A DNA stretch of 64,000 nucleotides from Uloborus plumipes (Eukaryota > Arthropoda > Arachnida > Araneae > Uloboridae), in NCBI GenBank assembly GCA_038373865.1, contig JAXGGA010004757.1, positions 1-64,000 of the forward strand, in the 5' to 3' direction. Shown in pieces: positions 21,935 through 34,082 of this stretch (its first letter is position 1; each line of letters begins with the position of its first letter). Under the pieces are notes generated by a model. The model was not told where the DNA came from. It searched no databases and was given only the letters and a program-made list of their open reading frames with translations. The position numbers and the translations under genes were made by a program.

Positions 21935-24676
21935 GAACCGTTTATTTCAAAAACCAGCCAACAGACATTTTTTTCAAAATTGAGTTATTAGTACCATGTG
22001 ATTCTTTAGGGGTAAATACACATTTTAGTACAGACAAAGAAAAAAAACGGTACTTTTATAGTATGAAGATAACTAGCAAAATTTTGGCTTTAGTGCAAAA
22101 ACCAGTCAACGGCGTCTGTTATCTGGTTTTTGCACTAAAATAGATTTTTTTGCGGCGCACCTTTGGTGTTACTGGTCTGTCTTGTTCTTGGCTGAGAAAA
22201 ATTCCTTATCAGCTGGCGGAAGAGTGCCAAGAAGAATGCATTCAAGGTAAAGGACGGATATTTGTCTCCAATTCTTATAGTTAGTGCCCGTTTTTAAATT
22301 GGTATTCTTTTAAACTGCAGAAAGTTCCGATGAAGAGTCTGCAGAAAAAAGGAGGCGAGGAGTTACAAATGAGGCAAAGTACAGGCGGAACGTTAATCGT
22401 ACGGCCCGAGTAAAAGGTGAGAGTTATGTCTCATTTACTGGCAAGCAAGTACCTGCCCTTGAAAAACCAAATTTTATAACATGTAATTGCAAAATGAAAT
22501 GCTATTTAAACATAAATGAACATGCAATAAATGAAACTTGGGGTTATTTCCACAAATTCGAAAACAAAAATTCACAAGATACATACATTCAAACCCTAAT
22601 AGAAATTAGTGAAGTTATGCGTAGAACGAAAAATCAAAATCATGCTGAAGAGAAAACATGAAGTGTGGAAAATTCCGAAAGAAAAGCCTTTAAAAGAAAT
22701 TATTCTGACAAATACAATTTAAAAATCAGTGGGGAATTGAAACGTGTTTGCAAAAATGTTTTTATGAAAATTCATGGAATTTCGCACAACAGACTAGGGA
22801 GAATTTGTCAGTTATTATGTACCAATACAACCCCTAAAAACGAGAGAGGTCAAAACAGAAGTGGCAATGCCATTTCGGGTCACATTTGCGCGCCTATTTA
22901 TGAGCAAATCTCTAAATTTGAAGTTAAAGAGACCCACTACGGGGAAAAACGCAGAAAATACCTTGATTCGCGTTTAAATATTACGAAAATGCATGAATTA
23001 TTCATTAATGACCATCCTAATCTAAAAGATGTTGTCTAGTATAACTTCTATTATTTATATTTTCGTGAAAACTTTGGGTACTCCTTCGGTAGACCGCAAG
23101 TAGATGTTTGTAGTCAATGCGAAAGCCTAAAGGCAAACCTAAAAGACCAAACTCTAGACGACTATACTAAACGTGAGGCAGCTGCGGAGATAATGGTACA
23201 TAAAAGGAGGGCTACAAAATTTTATGCTAATTTAAAAGAAGCATCCAAGAATGAGGATAATGAAACTGCAGCCCTTTGCTTTGATTACATGTAAAACTTG
23301 CCTTTCCCGAATCTTCCTGAATAGGAATTTTTTTATATGAGACAACTATGGGTAAACGTTTTCAGTACTCATGATTTAAAAAGTAGTAAATCAAAAATTT
23401 ACCTTTATCATGAAGGAGAAGGTAATAAAAGCCCAAATTAGATATGTAGTTTTTTACTACACTACATACAAACCGAGATACCTGTAACAAAAAAAAGCTC
23501 ATCCTTTTTAATGACGGACTATCAGGCCAAACTAAAAACCATACGGTTGTAAAATTTCTAATGAATCTTTGTGACAAAGGACGTTTTGATGAAATCATTC
23601 ACAACTTTCCTGTTCGTGGCCATTCATTCTCCCCATGTGACAGAGACTTTGGATCTATAAAAAGAGTCATAAGAAGGGTTGATAGAATTTATACTCCAGA
23701 TGAGTATAGTGAACTTATTTTAAAGGCTAGTAAAACAAGTCGTTTTACCATCCATAGAGTTACACCGAAAGATATTTTTAATTTCAAAACGTGGTGGCCA
23801 CGGTATTATAAAAAAATAACCCACTCAGATGAAACCTCAGGAAGAGGTATTCCTAAGGATGAAAAAGATATTTTCAAAATATCAACTTATAAGCAGTTCA
23901 TTTACAATAACAGAAGTCATGGGAGAGTGGTGGTAAAGCCACATATTGATGGATTCGTTGAGTCTACATTTTCACTTCTAAAAAAACAAAATATCCCAGA
24001 ATTGCCTACTGAAAGGGCATATCCTTCAGGAAAGGTGAGAATTTCTTTTTCCTTGATATAAACTTACATCTTATGCTCAACCTTATCAACTCTCGTTTCA
24101 CATATTTTAGTTTAACTTTTTTATTTTGTCGTTATCATTATAGGTTTCTATTAATGTAAAGAAAATTCGAGATCTAAACAATCTCAAACAATATCTAATT
24201 GGATATAAAAATTTCTACACCAGCATTTTGAATTGGCCAACTACTAATAGTGAAAACATAGTCAAAATGGTTTACGATAACGAATAGCTATCTCTCCAGG
24301 AACCAAAATATGACAAAAAATACCTTATATAATAATGTAATTAGTAGGGGATAAATAAAAATATAATGTTTTTCAGTAACATTCTCATTTTTACTACAAG
24401 ATATTACAAAAATTGAGAGCAAAGCTCTGAAAATACGCGTGAACAATTAGTTTATTGCAAAAAGCAGTCAACTACAAAAGTTTTAATAATTTTTTTTGTA
24501 CTGAAGATAAGACGTAGGAAAATATTTTTTTGTCGGTAAAGTATCCAAATGAGGTCTACTTTAAGCCTAAAAAAAATCAACACCTAAATAAAAAGCAGTA
24601 GGTTGTTAAACAGTTTTTTTCGTTTTTCTCAAAACAACAAATTTGTCTGTTGACTGGTTTTTGAAATAAACGATTC
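21935..24676 (+). mobile_element. Sola2-like DNA transposon with AATT duplication
   Basis: 2742 bp with inverted ends GAACCGTTTATTTCAAAAAC (left) and GAATCGTTTATTTCAAAAAC (complement of right), each continuing CAG(C/T)CAACAGACA. AATT lies on both sides (21931-21934, 24677-24680). Four-base duplications are characteristic of Sola elements. Near the left end a perfect 17-bp hairpin stem (22089-22105 with 22123-22139) re-uses the AAAAACCAG word of the ends. A broken transposase gene fills the middle. The superfamily name rests on the 4-bp duplication and my memory of the protein. Confidence 0.8.
22144..24287 (+). pseudogene. Sola2-like transposase, broken, with introns
   Basis: Exons can be read at about 22144-22246, 22321-24034 and 24144-24287, with GT-AG introns at 22247-22320 and 24035-24143. 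In order: a basic stretch (KRRRGV.NEAKYRRN), a cysteine region (FITCNCKMKCYLN), HGISHNRL, HYGEKRRKYLDSRL, then FGRPQVDVCSQCE, RQLWVNVFS.HDL, the presumed catalytic D region FNDGLSGQTKNHTVVKFLM, FPVRGHSFSPCDRDFG, and a C-terminus VSINVKKIRDLNNLKQY ending WPTTNSE. Stops interrupt it at 22659, 23037, near 23292, 23322 and 23433, and there is a frameshift near 23505. No initiator ATG is seen, so a further upstream exon is likely. The longest clean stretch (23561-24034) still shows the conserved core. Inactive. Confidence 0.75.
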
Positions 24677-24700
24677 AATTTAAGAATATTTGCTAAAGTT

Positions 24701-24859
24701 AGAGATGGCGGGTCGACTGGAAGCGGAAACGGACCACTTCATTTAAAAATAGGTTGGATTAGCCAGAACGCACTACTTCACTGTCGACGCATTCTCGCTG
24801 ATCCAACCTATTTCAAAATGGAGTGGTCCGTTTCCGCCTCCAGTAGACCCGTCATCTCT
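24701..24859. mobile_element. Foldback MITE, about 63-bp ends
   Basis: Left AGAGATGGCGGGTCGACTGG and complement of right AGAGATGACGGGTCTACTGG continue as matching inverted arms through GCGGAAACGGACCACT and AATAGGTTGGAT. 159 bp in all. It begins only 20 bp from the AATT that closes the Sola2-like element. Target duplication not resolved. Confidence 0.85.
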
Positions 24860-24952
24860 TGGCGGGTGAACTTGAGCAAATACCTTATAACATTTTCACC
24901 TAATTTAAAATGATAAAATTAGTTTTTATATGCCTTTAAAATATAGCTATGC

Positions 24953-25372
24953 AAGGGTCAATGGCGCAAGTTGCGCCATCAAAATTTTTGGGAAGGATTT
25001 TTTTAAACTAATTTATTTTTTTAATTTAAATTATTTACTAATTCTTTCAATTTAAATTATTCATTGATTATTTTTTCAATCAATTTTTCGTTATTATTAT
25101 TTGTTTATTTATTTATTTTGTGTGTGTATATGTGCTTGAAATGTCTGGGAGGGAAAAAAAGCGATTATATTCTGCGCAGAATTAGTACTTTTAAAAAAAA
25201 TGTAAAAAAATAATAGTTATAATTAAAAAAAAATATTTAGAAAAATAAATAAAATAAGAAAGAGGTTAAAAAATTAAAAATTAAAAGCACAAGAAGGTTG
25301 TGCATTTTTTATTTTGTGTGGGGGGGGGGAGGCGATGAATTTGAGTCATTGAGCTTGAGGGGATGGGCAAGG
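24953..25372. mobile_element. hAT-like MITE family D, diverged copy
   Basis: Same family as 48945-49400 but in the opposite orientation. Shared blocks are ATGGCGCAAGTTGCGCCATC, GAAATGTCTGG, GCGATTATATT.TGCGCA, AGTACTTTT and CACAAG..GGTTGTG, in that order. The ends are eroded, and no target duplication is visible. Confidence 0.75.
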
Positions 25373-25375
25373 GTT

Positions 25376-26285
25376 AATGTTTGAAAAAATGAATTTTGTA
25401 GGAGAAAATAACAAACATTTAATTGTAAAAAAAATATGTTATAAATAATGTTTGTATGTGTACTAAATAAACCATAATTTAACTCTGATTTAACCTAAGT
25501 GGACAACTTTGATTTTTTACCTTAGAATGTGTTTCAGACTACTCTAACTTCACCTACATCAATGGAGCTTTAAAAAATGCTTTCGTAAACAATCGATGAA
25601 GGTTTGCTCGTAAAATGCATAAGTGGGTCAGAGAAAATTGTAGTTTTCAAACCTTATTTCGCCTCCTTTCAGCGCCAGGCATTTACGATGGAATAAATAA
25701 CACTTTTAGAACTCTACGGAGGAAGGAGGGGGAGGAAGTTGGGCCTTAGACCTAAGGCAAAAAAGTCAGGAAAATTACAGCTCTGAATTGTGAACCAATG
25801 TTTGAACGTAAATAAATTAAAATAGATTTTCTTGAAAACCATTACTTGGTTTCGCTAAGTTCCCCTTGAGTTCTACGTCCTTAGTCCTGCTAACCCTTAC
25901 TTAGATTTTTTAAAAACATTCTTAAGTCAATCGGAAGTTAGTGATGCTTCATACATTGTGTGAACAAGTGACTTTTTGAAGTTAAAAATACTTTGGTTCA
26001 CTTGACTGGGGTCAGTTGAATCATCCTTCTTTTCGCACTGATGATAGGGCTTCATTTGTAATAGCCCCGAAATAGCTATTTTCTAGAGTTTTCTAACTCT
26101 TTTTTAATATTTTATTTGTACTTTTGGACACGTTGTCTTGTATTTTTAACTTCATTAATTGTACAAAGTGTTCGACTGCTTTTTTACAAAAAGGGACTTT
26201 TTTTCTTATTTTTTGTAGACGCACTACTTGCAAGCATATTGCAGCTGAAATTCCAGTTAAATCAACTAATAAAATAATGGAAGAT

Positions 26286-26319
<34 letters not shown>

Positions 26320-26367
26320 AAATTAACTTCGGGTCTGCACATAACAAGAAGGGGGGGGGGGGAAATA
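25376..26367. other. No gene seen; AG microsatellite
   Basis: AT-rich; an (AG)n tract lies at about 26286-26318 and a poly-G run at 26350-26361. Nothing coding. Confidence 0.5.
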
Positions 26368-26700
26368 TAGTAGTGTCTGATTTTCTTACGTAAAACCTTC
26401 CGCGTATTTACGCATGTGTCGGGACTTCTCTGATCTTACCGAAATAGGGGTGATAGGTAAGATAACAATAAGGGGAAGAATAATAAGAAGCATTTTGAGC
26501 AGTATCAAACAACGTAGCACGATGCTAATTTCAAATACATAGTTTAGCTGAATATGTCAAAAGGACAGAAAAAATGCAAGTTTTAAATTGAAAACTTCGG
26601 AAGGTTCCCACTCACAATCCATCACCCATTTTTTTAAGTGGAATGGCTCCCGAGTGTTAGGTGTGGTTTTCAATGACGGACAGTATTTGGAGGGCAGAAA
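26368..26700 (+). repeat. Dispersed repeat family E, copy 1
   Basis: Starts GTGTCTGATTTTCTTACGTA and ends near TTTCAATGACGGACAG. Closely related along about 320 bp to 51579-51895 and, with an internal deletion, to 27688-27813. No terminal inverted repeats or frame seen. Confidence 0.85.
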
Positions 26701-27223
26701 AGTAATGTGGTTTTTTTAAAACTTTCAGTGGGCTCTATACCAACCCATTTATGCCCAAGTTTTTTTTTAACAATTTTTTTCAATTTTTATCTGCTTAAAA
26801 CTCTTACTTGGAATGGTTTACATAAATTTTAGACTTAAATTCGTTCGCCGTTGCCATATTTATTAAGTTATTTGATGTCCTGTTTATGGGATAGTTTGCA
26901 GATAAGGGAACAAAATATGACCTTACTTGACTTTACTTTTGCAAAGTAGCATTACAGAAGGCATCTGTGATCAATTTTAAGCAAATCATTTTAAAATAGT
27001 TTACTTTTATGAAAAATAAGTTCGCAAAAAAAACTTACTTTCTGTGGATCGCTTCATGCTGGATCGTTGTTTGGCTAATTTGTCTGAAAAAAGCTGTCAA
27101 TAAAAAAACTCTGGTGTCCAAATAGTCAGCTTTAGTAAAATAATATACCCATTACATGTTTTTGTATGCAGTAACTAACACGCGTCCCGTTTTTAGGCTA
27201 TTAGTCATAAATGGGCTAAAATG

Positions 27224-27896
27224 AACGGTCGCGCATATCTCTCCGATACACTAGTCCATGCGTATAAATGTTTAGCATTACCTTCAAATGAACAATCGTG
27301 CGTTTAGTGAGCTTTTCATTTTAGATTATGATTTGAGATATTCTTTATCTTTCCTTGAATTCAGTGTTATAATAGAAGTACTGTATCTGGGAGACACGCG
27401 CGACCGTTTGAATAAGTTTTTGTTGCATTCGATTCGCAAAATTGTAACAAGAAGTTTTATTTAGAGTCGAACAACGTTAAAACATATTTTTAGGATCCGT
27501 CTTTAAAAAAACGCATTCTTTGGGCCCAAAAGAAAAAGAACATTGAATGCAACAAAAACTTATGTAAACAGTTACGTGTATTTCTCAGATAGTACATACT
27601 CGTAGAGTAGGTTTGCGGATTGCTACTGAAGTTAGTAAAATTTCATTGATGGCTAAAAATAGATCTCGGGGAGTTTGAAGACTAGCTACTGTCTGATCTT
27701 CTTAGGTAAAACCTAAATTGAAAACTTTGGAAAGTTATCACCCACAACCCATCTACCCTTTTTCAAGCGGAACTGTTCGCGAGTGCTATTTGCGGTTTTC
27801 ATGGACAGACAAGAAAGTCAGGCGTTCATAGCGCTATGTGTCATACTTATAAAACGATATAATATATTACAGTATCTCTTAGATACGCGTGCCGGC
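27224..27896. repeat. Cluster of four related terminal repeats with one MITE
   Basis: A word of the form TACxGTATCTxxGAGAtACGCGcGACCG occurs as a plus copy at 27379, a plus copy at 27868, an inverted copy at 27224-27252 and an inverted diverged copy at 27570-27594. The inner pair (27379-27594) shares GAATAAGTTTTTGTTGCATTC-like arms and forms a ~216-bp MITE. The outer two look like orphan ends. The 27688-27813 copy of family E sits between the last two. Confidence 0.6.
27688..27813 (+). repeat. Dispersed repeat family E, internally deleted copy
   Basis: Begins CTACTGTCTGATCTTCTTAG and jumps after GTAAAACC to AAATTGAAAACTTTGGAAAG, skipping about 200 bp present in the other two copies, then follows them to the end. 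Confidence 0.75.
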
Positions 27897-27897
27897 T

Positions 27898-29039
27898 GGA
27901 AGATTAAACACATAAATTTCTAGAAGCTTTTATTTTAATCGATGCTGTAATTACTTTCGTTATCAACAATCATTTGAGACGGTTTGATTAAAAATTCAAT
28001 CCCAGATAGATAAAAATCAATTGGTATTTGGAAAAATACCTGGAAATGGCATCTTGGATTCAAGCCAAATTTTCAAATTTTGTCGCATTGAAAAAGTGTT
28101 TTAGCGATAGGAAGAAAAGGAAATATGATGGTGCAATTTGTGGTGGAATATTTCCACTGTTTGCAGCATTAATAGAGATTGTGAAGCATTTTAATGCAAG
28201 ACCACATAGTTCATAGCCCGAATTAAATCCTTGAAAAATAATAATAATAAATAATAATTATTATTAATGACCAATTGGTTATCACGAGCAAATATTTTGA
28301 TCCCTTTATACTGTAATAGTTTCGAGAATAGCTTCTTGATAACCGCAGTTCAGTGGCAGTTTACGTCAAGGTTTTAAAACTGACTCTTGTACAAAGTAAT
28401 AAGAACAGTATCAAGGACTATTAGTTCATTGTTTCCAGTTGATTGAAGGAAAATTTTGCTCACTTCATGTTAAGATTTATTGCCTCCTTAGTTAAACTAG
28501 TATGCTGTGGCTATTACGAAACTTTCTTCTATACTTATTTCATGAATTCTTCGATCTAACATATAACCGCTCATGTAATCGTTACTACAAAAATTTGCTG
28601 TTAACGAGAACGAGAAATTTTCGCTTTTGGAAACTGGTAAGCCTATTTCATTGGCGTTAAAGTTATCTATGCAAAAAATGTGTTTCCTTTTCATACTTAA
28701 TCGAAGCTAAGAGAAATTTCTATTTATATATATTTATTTTGAAACACCAAGGTTGTCGAAATAATATACTAGAGCAAAATTTGATGACCACTCCAGTTTT
28801 CCAATTATCGAGTTACCCCCGCAAAAAGAGAGATAATGAAGATCACTGTGAAAGCTTTGATTAAATTAATTACAAATATTTTATTTATTAAAAATGTAAG
28901 ATGCCAGTAGGTAAAAATATTTAATTATTAAGAGTTTTTCCACACTTTGCCAATAATTAATTTGCGTAAAACATTTCAAGGGAATTTATCTTTCACATTG
29001 TTGATTTAACTAAGCTGAAAAAAAAAAAACTCAGAGCGT
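27898..29039. other. No gene seen
   Basis: AT-rich with an AAT-rich low-complexity stretch at 28241-28266. The frames at 28028-28216 (+) and 28497-28694 (-) have no recognisable motif. Confidence 0.5.
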
Positions 29040-29455
29040 TTTTAGACAAAAATCGGAGCGTACCTTTAGAGCATTTGGCGTCACAATAGAACCCTTGCTT
29101 GTTTCTGTCTAGGTTCACTTTCATTCCAAATTTCATTTAAATCGCTGCTATATTTCTTGAGATATATTTCAGTCCCCATAAAAAAGAGCGTTCAATTGCA
29201 CTACTCCCTTTGAAGCTATTGACGCCGAATTAAATCCCTTTTTGTGCCTTTTAAGATCTACTTATCCATCAATTTTTGTTTGATTCCATTAATTACTTCT
29301 CGAGATAAAGTAGTCTCAAGTATTGAGAAACAACGTTTGATTGCTCAACTCTCTTTCAAGATATTGACACCAAAAGTGAATTGGCACTTGTGCCCTATAG
29401 ACTCTAATTATGGACCAATTTTCGTTTGATCCCACCTGTTACTTTCAGAGATATA
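29040..29455 (-). repeat. Tandem-unit repeat family F, inverted copy
   Basis: On the minus strand, three units of roughly 142-146 bp each start with (g)ctatatctc.(a)gaaagtaa, continue with ggaatcaaacraaaattg, and reach a 'gagcaatc' word before the next unit. The same unit types in the same order occur on the plus strand at 56396-56825. Non-coding. Confidence 0.75.
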
Positions 29456-29700
29456 GCAGCCACCTAAAACGGAGAACACGTTCATGAATCAGAATAGGTA
29501 TACGAATGACAACGCGCCATGTCTAATTTCCATAACCTTTCGCAGGTGGCTGGAAAAATATTCTGCACAGTTCCAGTGAATGACTTAGCTACCTAGATCA
29601 ATAAACATTATTTTCTTCAATGATGAAACGTTCATAATCTAGGGGTCAGTTTGTGTTTAAAATCCTGCACCGGCAATACTTTCTCAATAATGGACGTCTA
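29456..29700. other. No gene seen
   Basis: Short spacer between repeat family F and the next MITE. Confidence 0.4.
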
Positions 29701-30016
29701 TACACCGTAAAAAATGAATGTTGTTTTTACAGAATAATACAGCTAATTTTATAGTAATAAACTGTAAAAATTGCTAATTTTACAGTTTATCACAGTGCAT
29801 TTAACAGTTTTAAACTGGAACTTCTGCTGCCAGTGTTATACTGCTGTTTTTAAAGTGTAATACAGCTAAACGGCAATAAATTGTAAAATTACTAACTTTA
29901 CAGTAGAAAGCTGTAAAATTGATAGTTTTACAATACATTACTACGTGTTTTACATTTTTAAATTAGAACCTCGGCTGCCTCGACTGTAAAAACAGCAGTT
30001 CATTTTTTGCTGTGTA
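29701..30016. mobile_element. MITE with TACAC.G.AAAAAATGAA ends
   Basis: Left TACACCGTAAAAAATGAATG and complement of right TACACAGCAAAAAATGAACT both lead to TGTTTTTACAG. The interior contains an imperfect duplication of about 136 bp beginning TAATACAGCTAA (29746 and 29882) and many CTGTAAAA/TTTTACAG words. 316 bp, non-coding. Confidence 0.75.
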
Positions 30017-31509
30017 GCAGCATGGCTCAATACTGCTGTAGAAGAGTTTCGAGAACTTACTGAGTTCATGGCCACTTCCTGCTGTTGCACTTTGCCTGGC
30101 TAAAGAAGGTCTGATACGATATTAGGGGCTATTCTTTGTTTTTTGTGGACTCGGTGTATATTGTGATGATTAACTTAATACTTTTACTCAATATTTTTAC
30201 ATGTTTTTGTTCAGAAGATTTAAACATTTACCAGTTTGTGTTTCAATTCTTTCCTTTATTTTTTGCTTTTACAATTCCAGTTAGCATTTAAAAGTTAAGA
30301 ATTAAATAGGAGTTGCTATATTCTCTTGCTGTTTTTTTGACTTTTTTTTTCACACTATCGGGCTTTTTGCGCAGCATGAATTTGCGCCCTCCTAACATTT
30401 AGCAGAGAAAGGACTCAACATGTTTCAAACGTGATTACAAATTAGGTTTAATAGTTTGAAATAGTATATATGAAAGATGTTATCAGATATTGATGTTTTA
30501 TAAAACGAAAATTTCACTAAATCAGTAATTTTAGTTAACGTGGTTAAGTGGAAATCGGGTCCCCTTTTCTAGCAGTAATTTAAATTCCATCGGCGTTGAT
30601 TAAAAAATGGAATTCATAGTCTTTCTTCCAATTACAAAGAATGTAGATGTTGTCTGCAACCTTTATGCGGTTTTGACATAGTAAATGTGTCAAAACTACC
30701 GATAATCAGTTTCATTCAACTTTCTTCTGAAAGCAATCATTTTGTTTTGATGCGGATGCACATTTTAGAAAATTCCTTCCAGTTTTTCTTACTATTCCAA
30801 TTTGCATGTCTTTAGTGTATTTTTAACAACATTGCAATATCCGTCTTTCCGGAAACAAATTAAGTAGGCGTATGTAATGGAATCTTACGCTAATGGAAAT
30901 GAGCTAAAGCTTTAAACGAAGGAATAAATCTCGTTATGCTCAATAAAACAATCTAAAATAGAAAAAAAGACTAAAAAAAGGCAACTTTGAGGTCTCAAAC
31001 AGAGAAACTGAACCGCGTGATAATGTAGAACATTGAAAATAGATAAGTATTATATATACTTATCCAAGTAATGCAATTTTAAATACAAAAGGTAATGTTT
31101 ATCCTGAACTGCAATATTTTGCTTTACAGGAAAATATTTTATTTGGCTTTCATAAACAGTTGTATTAGAATTGCGTCTTGGGCCTACCACCAGCTACGTT
31201 TTATTGCTCGAAATGTATTTTTTCTTCTGTGAGAGTCAGTGATAGCATTTATTTTTTTCCGATAAAACTCAATATTTCTTCTGCTTTGGCTTTTTATTTT
31301 TCTCCGTTTTGATGAATATATTCCCAATAAACAAGTTGTGTGATTGAAAATAAAACTAATTTCTACATCTTTATGAGGAGAAGAATTTTTAAACGACGTT
31401 TAATTAGTATAGATTTAACTTTAGCCATTTTAGTCGATGAACGTGTTGAATGACTTTTCAAGAAATGGAGATTTTCTGACGATAAACATGTGATTTCAAT
31501 AAGCATATA
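30017..31509. other. No gene seen
   Basis: AT-rich; no convincing frame, RNA gene or repeat structure. Confidence 0.5.
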
Positions 31510-32799
31510 CCGTAAAATGGGGTGTATAGGAACAGCGGGGTGAATCAGAACAAAACTTCTCTACCGTACAAAGAAATTTTTCATAAATATACTATTGGGT
31601 AATTTTCGCCATTATTTTTTTTTTTAAAGGTAAGATCATAGAAAGTAGGAAAAAATTACTTTTGTCAATATGGCAACGCTACTAGCTTATAAGGAGGGCT
31701 GCATGTGGAACGCTAGAAAACTGCACGTTTTCATAGACTGCAAAACTTCATATGTGAGTACAAACCTTCTTGTGTTTTAAACCTAAGAGTGGTATGTTTC
31801 AATTATGCTTGTATTTGATCAACATAATACCACATTAGAATTAACATTTTTTAAAAATTGTGTCATAAAAATGAAGAATCCTGAAAAATGCCATTGGAAA
31901 AAAATTTGCAGGGTGTATCGGAACACTTGGTTCTGTTGTTTCAATTCAAACTTATTTAAAGAAAACTGTTTGAAAAATCAAGATTCCCAATTCTTCTATT
32001 CAGGACAGGAACAAAGATTTATTACTGTTTATCCCTTTTCGTGAGCAACTAGATCTTAGAATGACAGAAAGGTGCAGATTTAAAAAGATTTGTGTTCCAG
32101 GAGACTTTGTTTTACTTAAAATACATGGGGGAAAGTCATATACAGACTTTATGTAGCAAAAGTCCAGCACATAGACAGTGATGAATAAGTAGGAAAATCT
32201 TACAGGACAATGCCCAAAACCCAGAGATTTTAAGAAACTAAAGAAAAGGCAGCGTTCATCCCAGCAGATGTTATGAAAAAATTTAAGCCATGCTACAACT
32301 GCTAAATTTAAGGACAAGTACATACCTATTTGTGGACGATATGAATGACTTTAATTTATGTTATAGCTTTGTATTTCAATTCAAAAGCATTTCTCAAAAT
32401 TAATTTTAATTTTTCATAAGTTCAAAATAATTTTGAATTTTGACATTTCATAAACGTTTACTGGTACATAAAATAAATTTTTATTTGACAATAACTATCT
32501 GTTCTTTTTCTCCCCCATCAATATTACTCATGTTTGTGAGACCTATTACAGGCTAAATTGAAAAAAAAAAAAAATTAACATGTGTTGCGATTCACCCCTA
32601 TCAGCGGGGTGATTCGGAACACCCCTAAATTCCTATATATATTCATAATAACTGTTCGAAATGTTTTGTCTTTGTTTGGAATATCAAAAGCAAAGCAAGA
32701 CCGAAGTTTTTACCCAAAAAATCAAATTAAAAATAAATCTTTTATCTACTTTTTTTACAATCAAAGCTGAAAAGTGTTCCGATTCACCCCATTTTACGG
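31510..32799 (+). mobile_element. pogo-like element with repeated GGTGAATCGGAAC motif
   Basis: Ends CCGTAAAATGGGGTGTATAG and (complement of right) CCGTAAAATGGGGTGAATCG, with TA on both sides (31508-31509, 32800-32801). A word close to GGGGTGaaTCGGAACA occurs twice at the left, once near 31908, twice near 32585-32625 and once at the right end. It contains a transposase-like remnant. 1290 bp. Confidence 0.8.
32094..32314 (+). pseudogene. Transposase-like C-terminal remnant
   Basis: Starts VPGDFVLLKIHGGKSYTDF and, after a frameshift near 32151, continues with KVQHIDSDE, VGKSYRTMPKTQRF and AAFIPADVMKKFKPC. The GDFVLVKF.GKKS... pattern with a following aromatic and 'P.DV' segment is familiar to me from the C-terminal parts of insect and cnidarian pogo/jerky-type transposase proteins; I cannot confirm this without a search. 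Two or three stops make it non-functional. It lies inside the 1290-bp element and supports a Tc1/mariner-pogo origin for it. Confidence 0.45.
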
Positions 32800-32801
32800 T
32801 A

Positions 32802-34080
32802 GTACTTCTCTTTTTTACAACCTTGTCAAATGAAAAGCGGTTTGACCAGACACATTTAATTGATAGTGAAAAAGGGCCACCAACATCAAAAATAAATTTA
32901 TATGCTGAAAAATGCAATACTTTTACAACATAGTCATATTAATGCTGTGCTATTATTCAAGGAAAGCAGTGATTGTAGTATTGATTAGTGGAAAAAAAGA
33001 GAGAGAGAGAACAGTTTAACAATTTTGTGGATAATTTTTCTCTCATATTATAGTGAACCAAATTTGCATTTTTTATCAAAAAGGTTTAAATCCAAACTTA
33101 GCTAGGCCAAAAGTAAATTCGTTAAAATAAAAGTAAGTAAGAAGAAAATATTTCAAAATTCAATATAATTTGGAAAGAAAGTAATAATACAAAGAATAAT
33201 ACAATGTGCAACTTTAAATATTTAGCATCGCTGAAAAAATGGACTAATTGGACACAAAAATATAATCCTAAAGCTTGTGGTAAAATTTTGCATTAATAAA
33301 AGTATTTAATATAAAAATACAAATGAAATGTTGCCATTAGTGATTGTTGCTTTTTATTTTTTATAATAATTAGAAAAAGCGAAAAATATGAATAAAACGT
33401 AAGAATTACTAGTCACAAAATTCCAAATTTATGCCCCCCCCCCTCTATTAAACACGCCTTACAGTCTAAAGAGAAACAACTACAAAGAGAGAGAACAAAC
33501 ACAATCAGTGTTTTCATTAACGTTCGCTACTATGTTTTTATAAACGTAAATAATATGAAAAAATAGAAGTTGAATTTAACGATTAAGCAAACTTCTTGTT
33601 TCATTAGTATTAAACTTAAACTACTTTCTCTGAATCTTCATTTTCTGAGTTACTCAACCAATATTTTTTCTTCAATCATCTGATGTTCAATTTATTTTAA
33701 GAATTATTTGCGAGTTTGTTTTTTAAGTGCAACATTTTTGTTGTTTAGTTATTGAATTTGTTTTTCATGCAGTAAAATTTAGAACATTTTGGAATGCCTC
33801 GTAGATTCCTTTTAGTTTGAATTCGTCTATTGCAACAGCGACGAAAAGTTCGTCGAAGTCTCACAACAATGCTGCACTATCCAATTTAACAGATCCTCGA
33901 GTTCACTCACTGTTGCATTTTTTTTCATCCTTAAAATTACGTTGACTTTTAAAATTTATTGTGTCATAACAGCTCTTAGAATATTTGAATCTATATATCT
34001 AGAATATATGAATCTAAGTTGTAATATTTACCATTGTGTTAGAATGTGAAAATGTAAGAAAACATTGTTAAAAATGAAAA
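32802..34080. other. No gene seen
   Basis: AT-rich with (AG)n at about 33000-33010 and a C-run at 33436-33445. Around 33820-33925 a minus-strand stretch reading SELEDLLNWIVQHC could be a fragment of a Tc1-type transposase C-terminus, but this is weak. Confidence 0.45.
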
Positions 34081-34082
34081 TA

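Noticed and set aside
33820..33925. Tc1-type transposase tail on the minus strand
   Set aside because: A single short similarity (SELEDLLNWIVQHC) without terminal repeats or a catalytic core.
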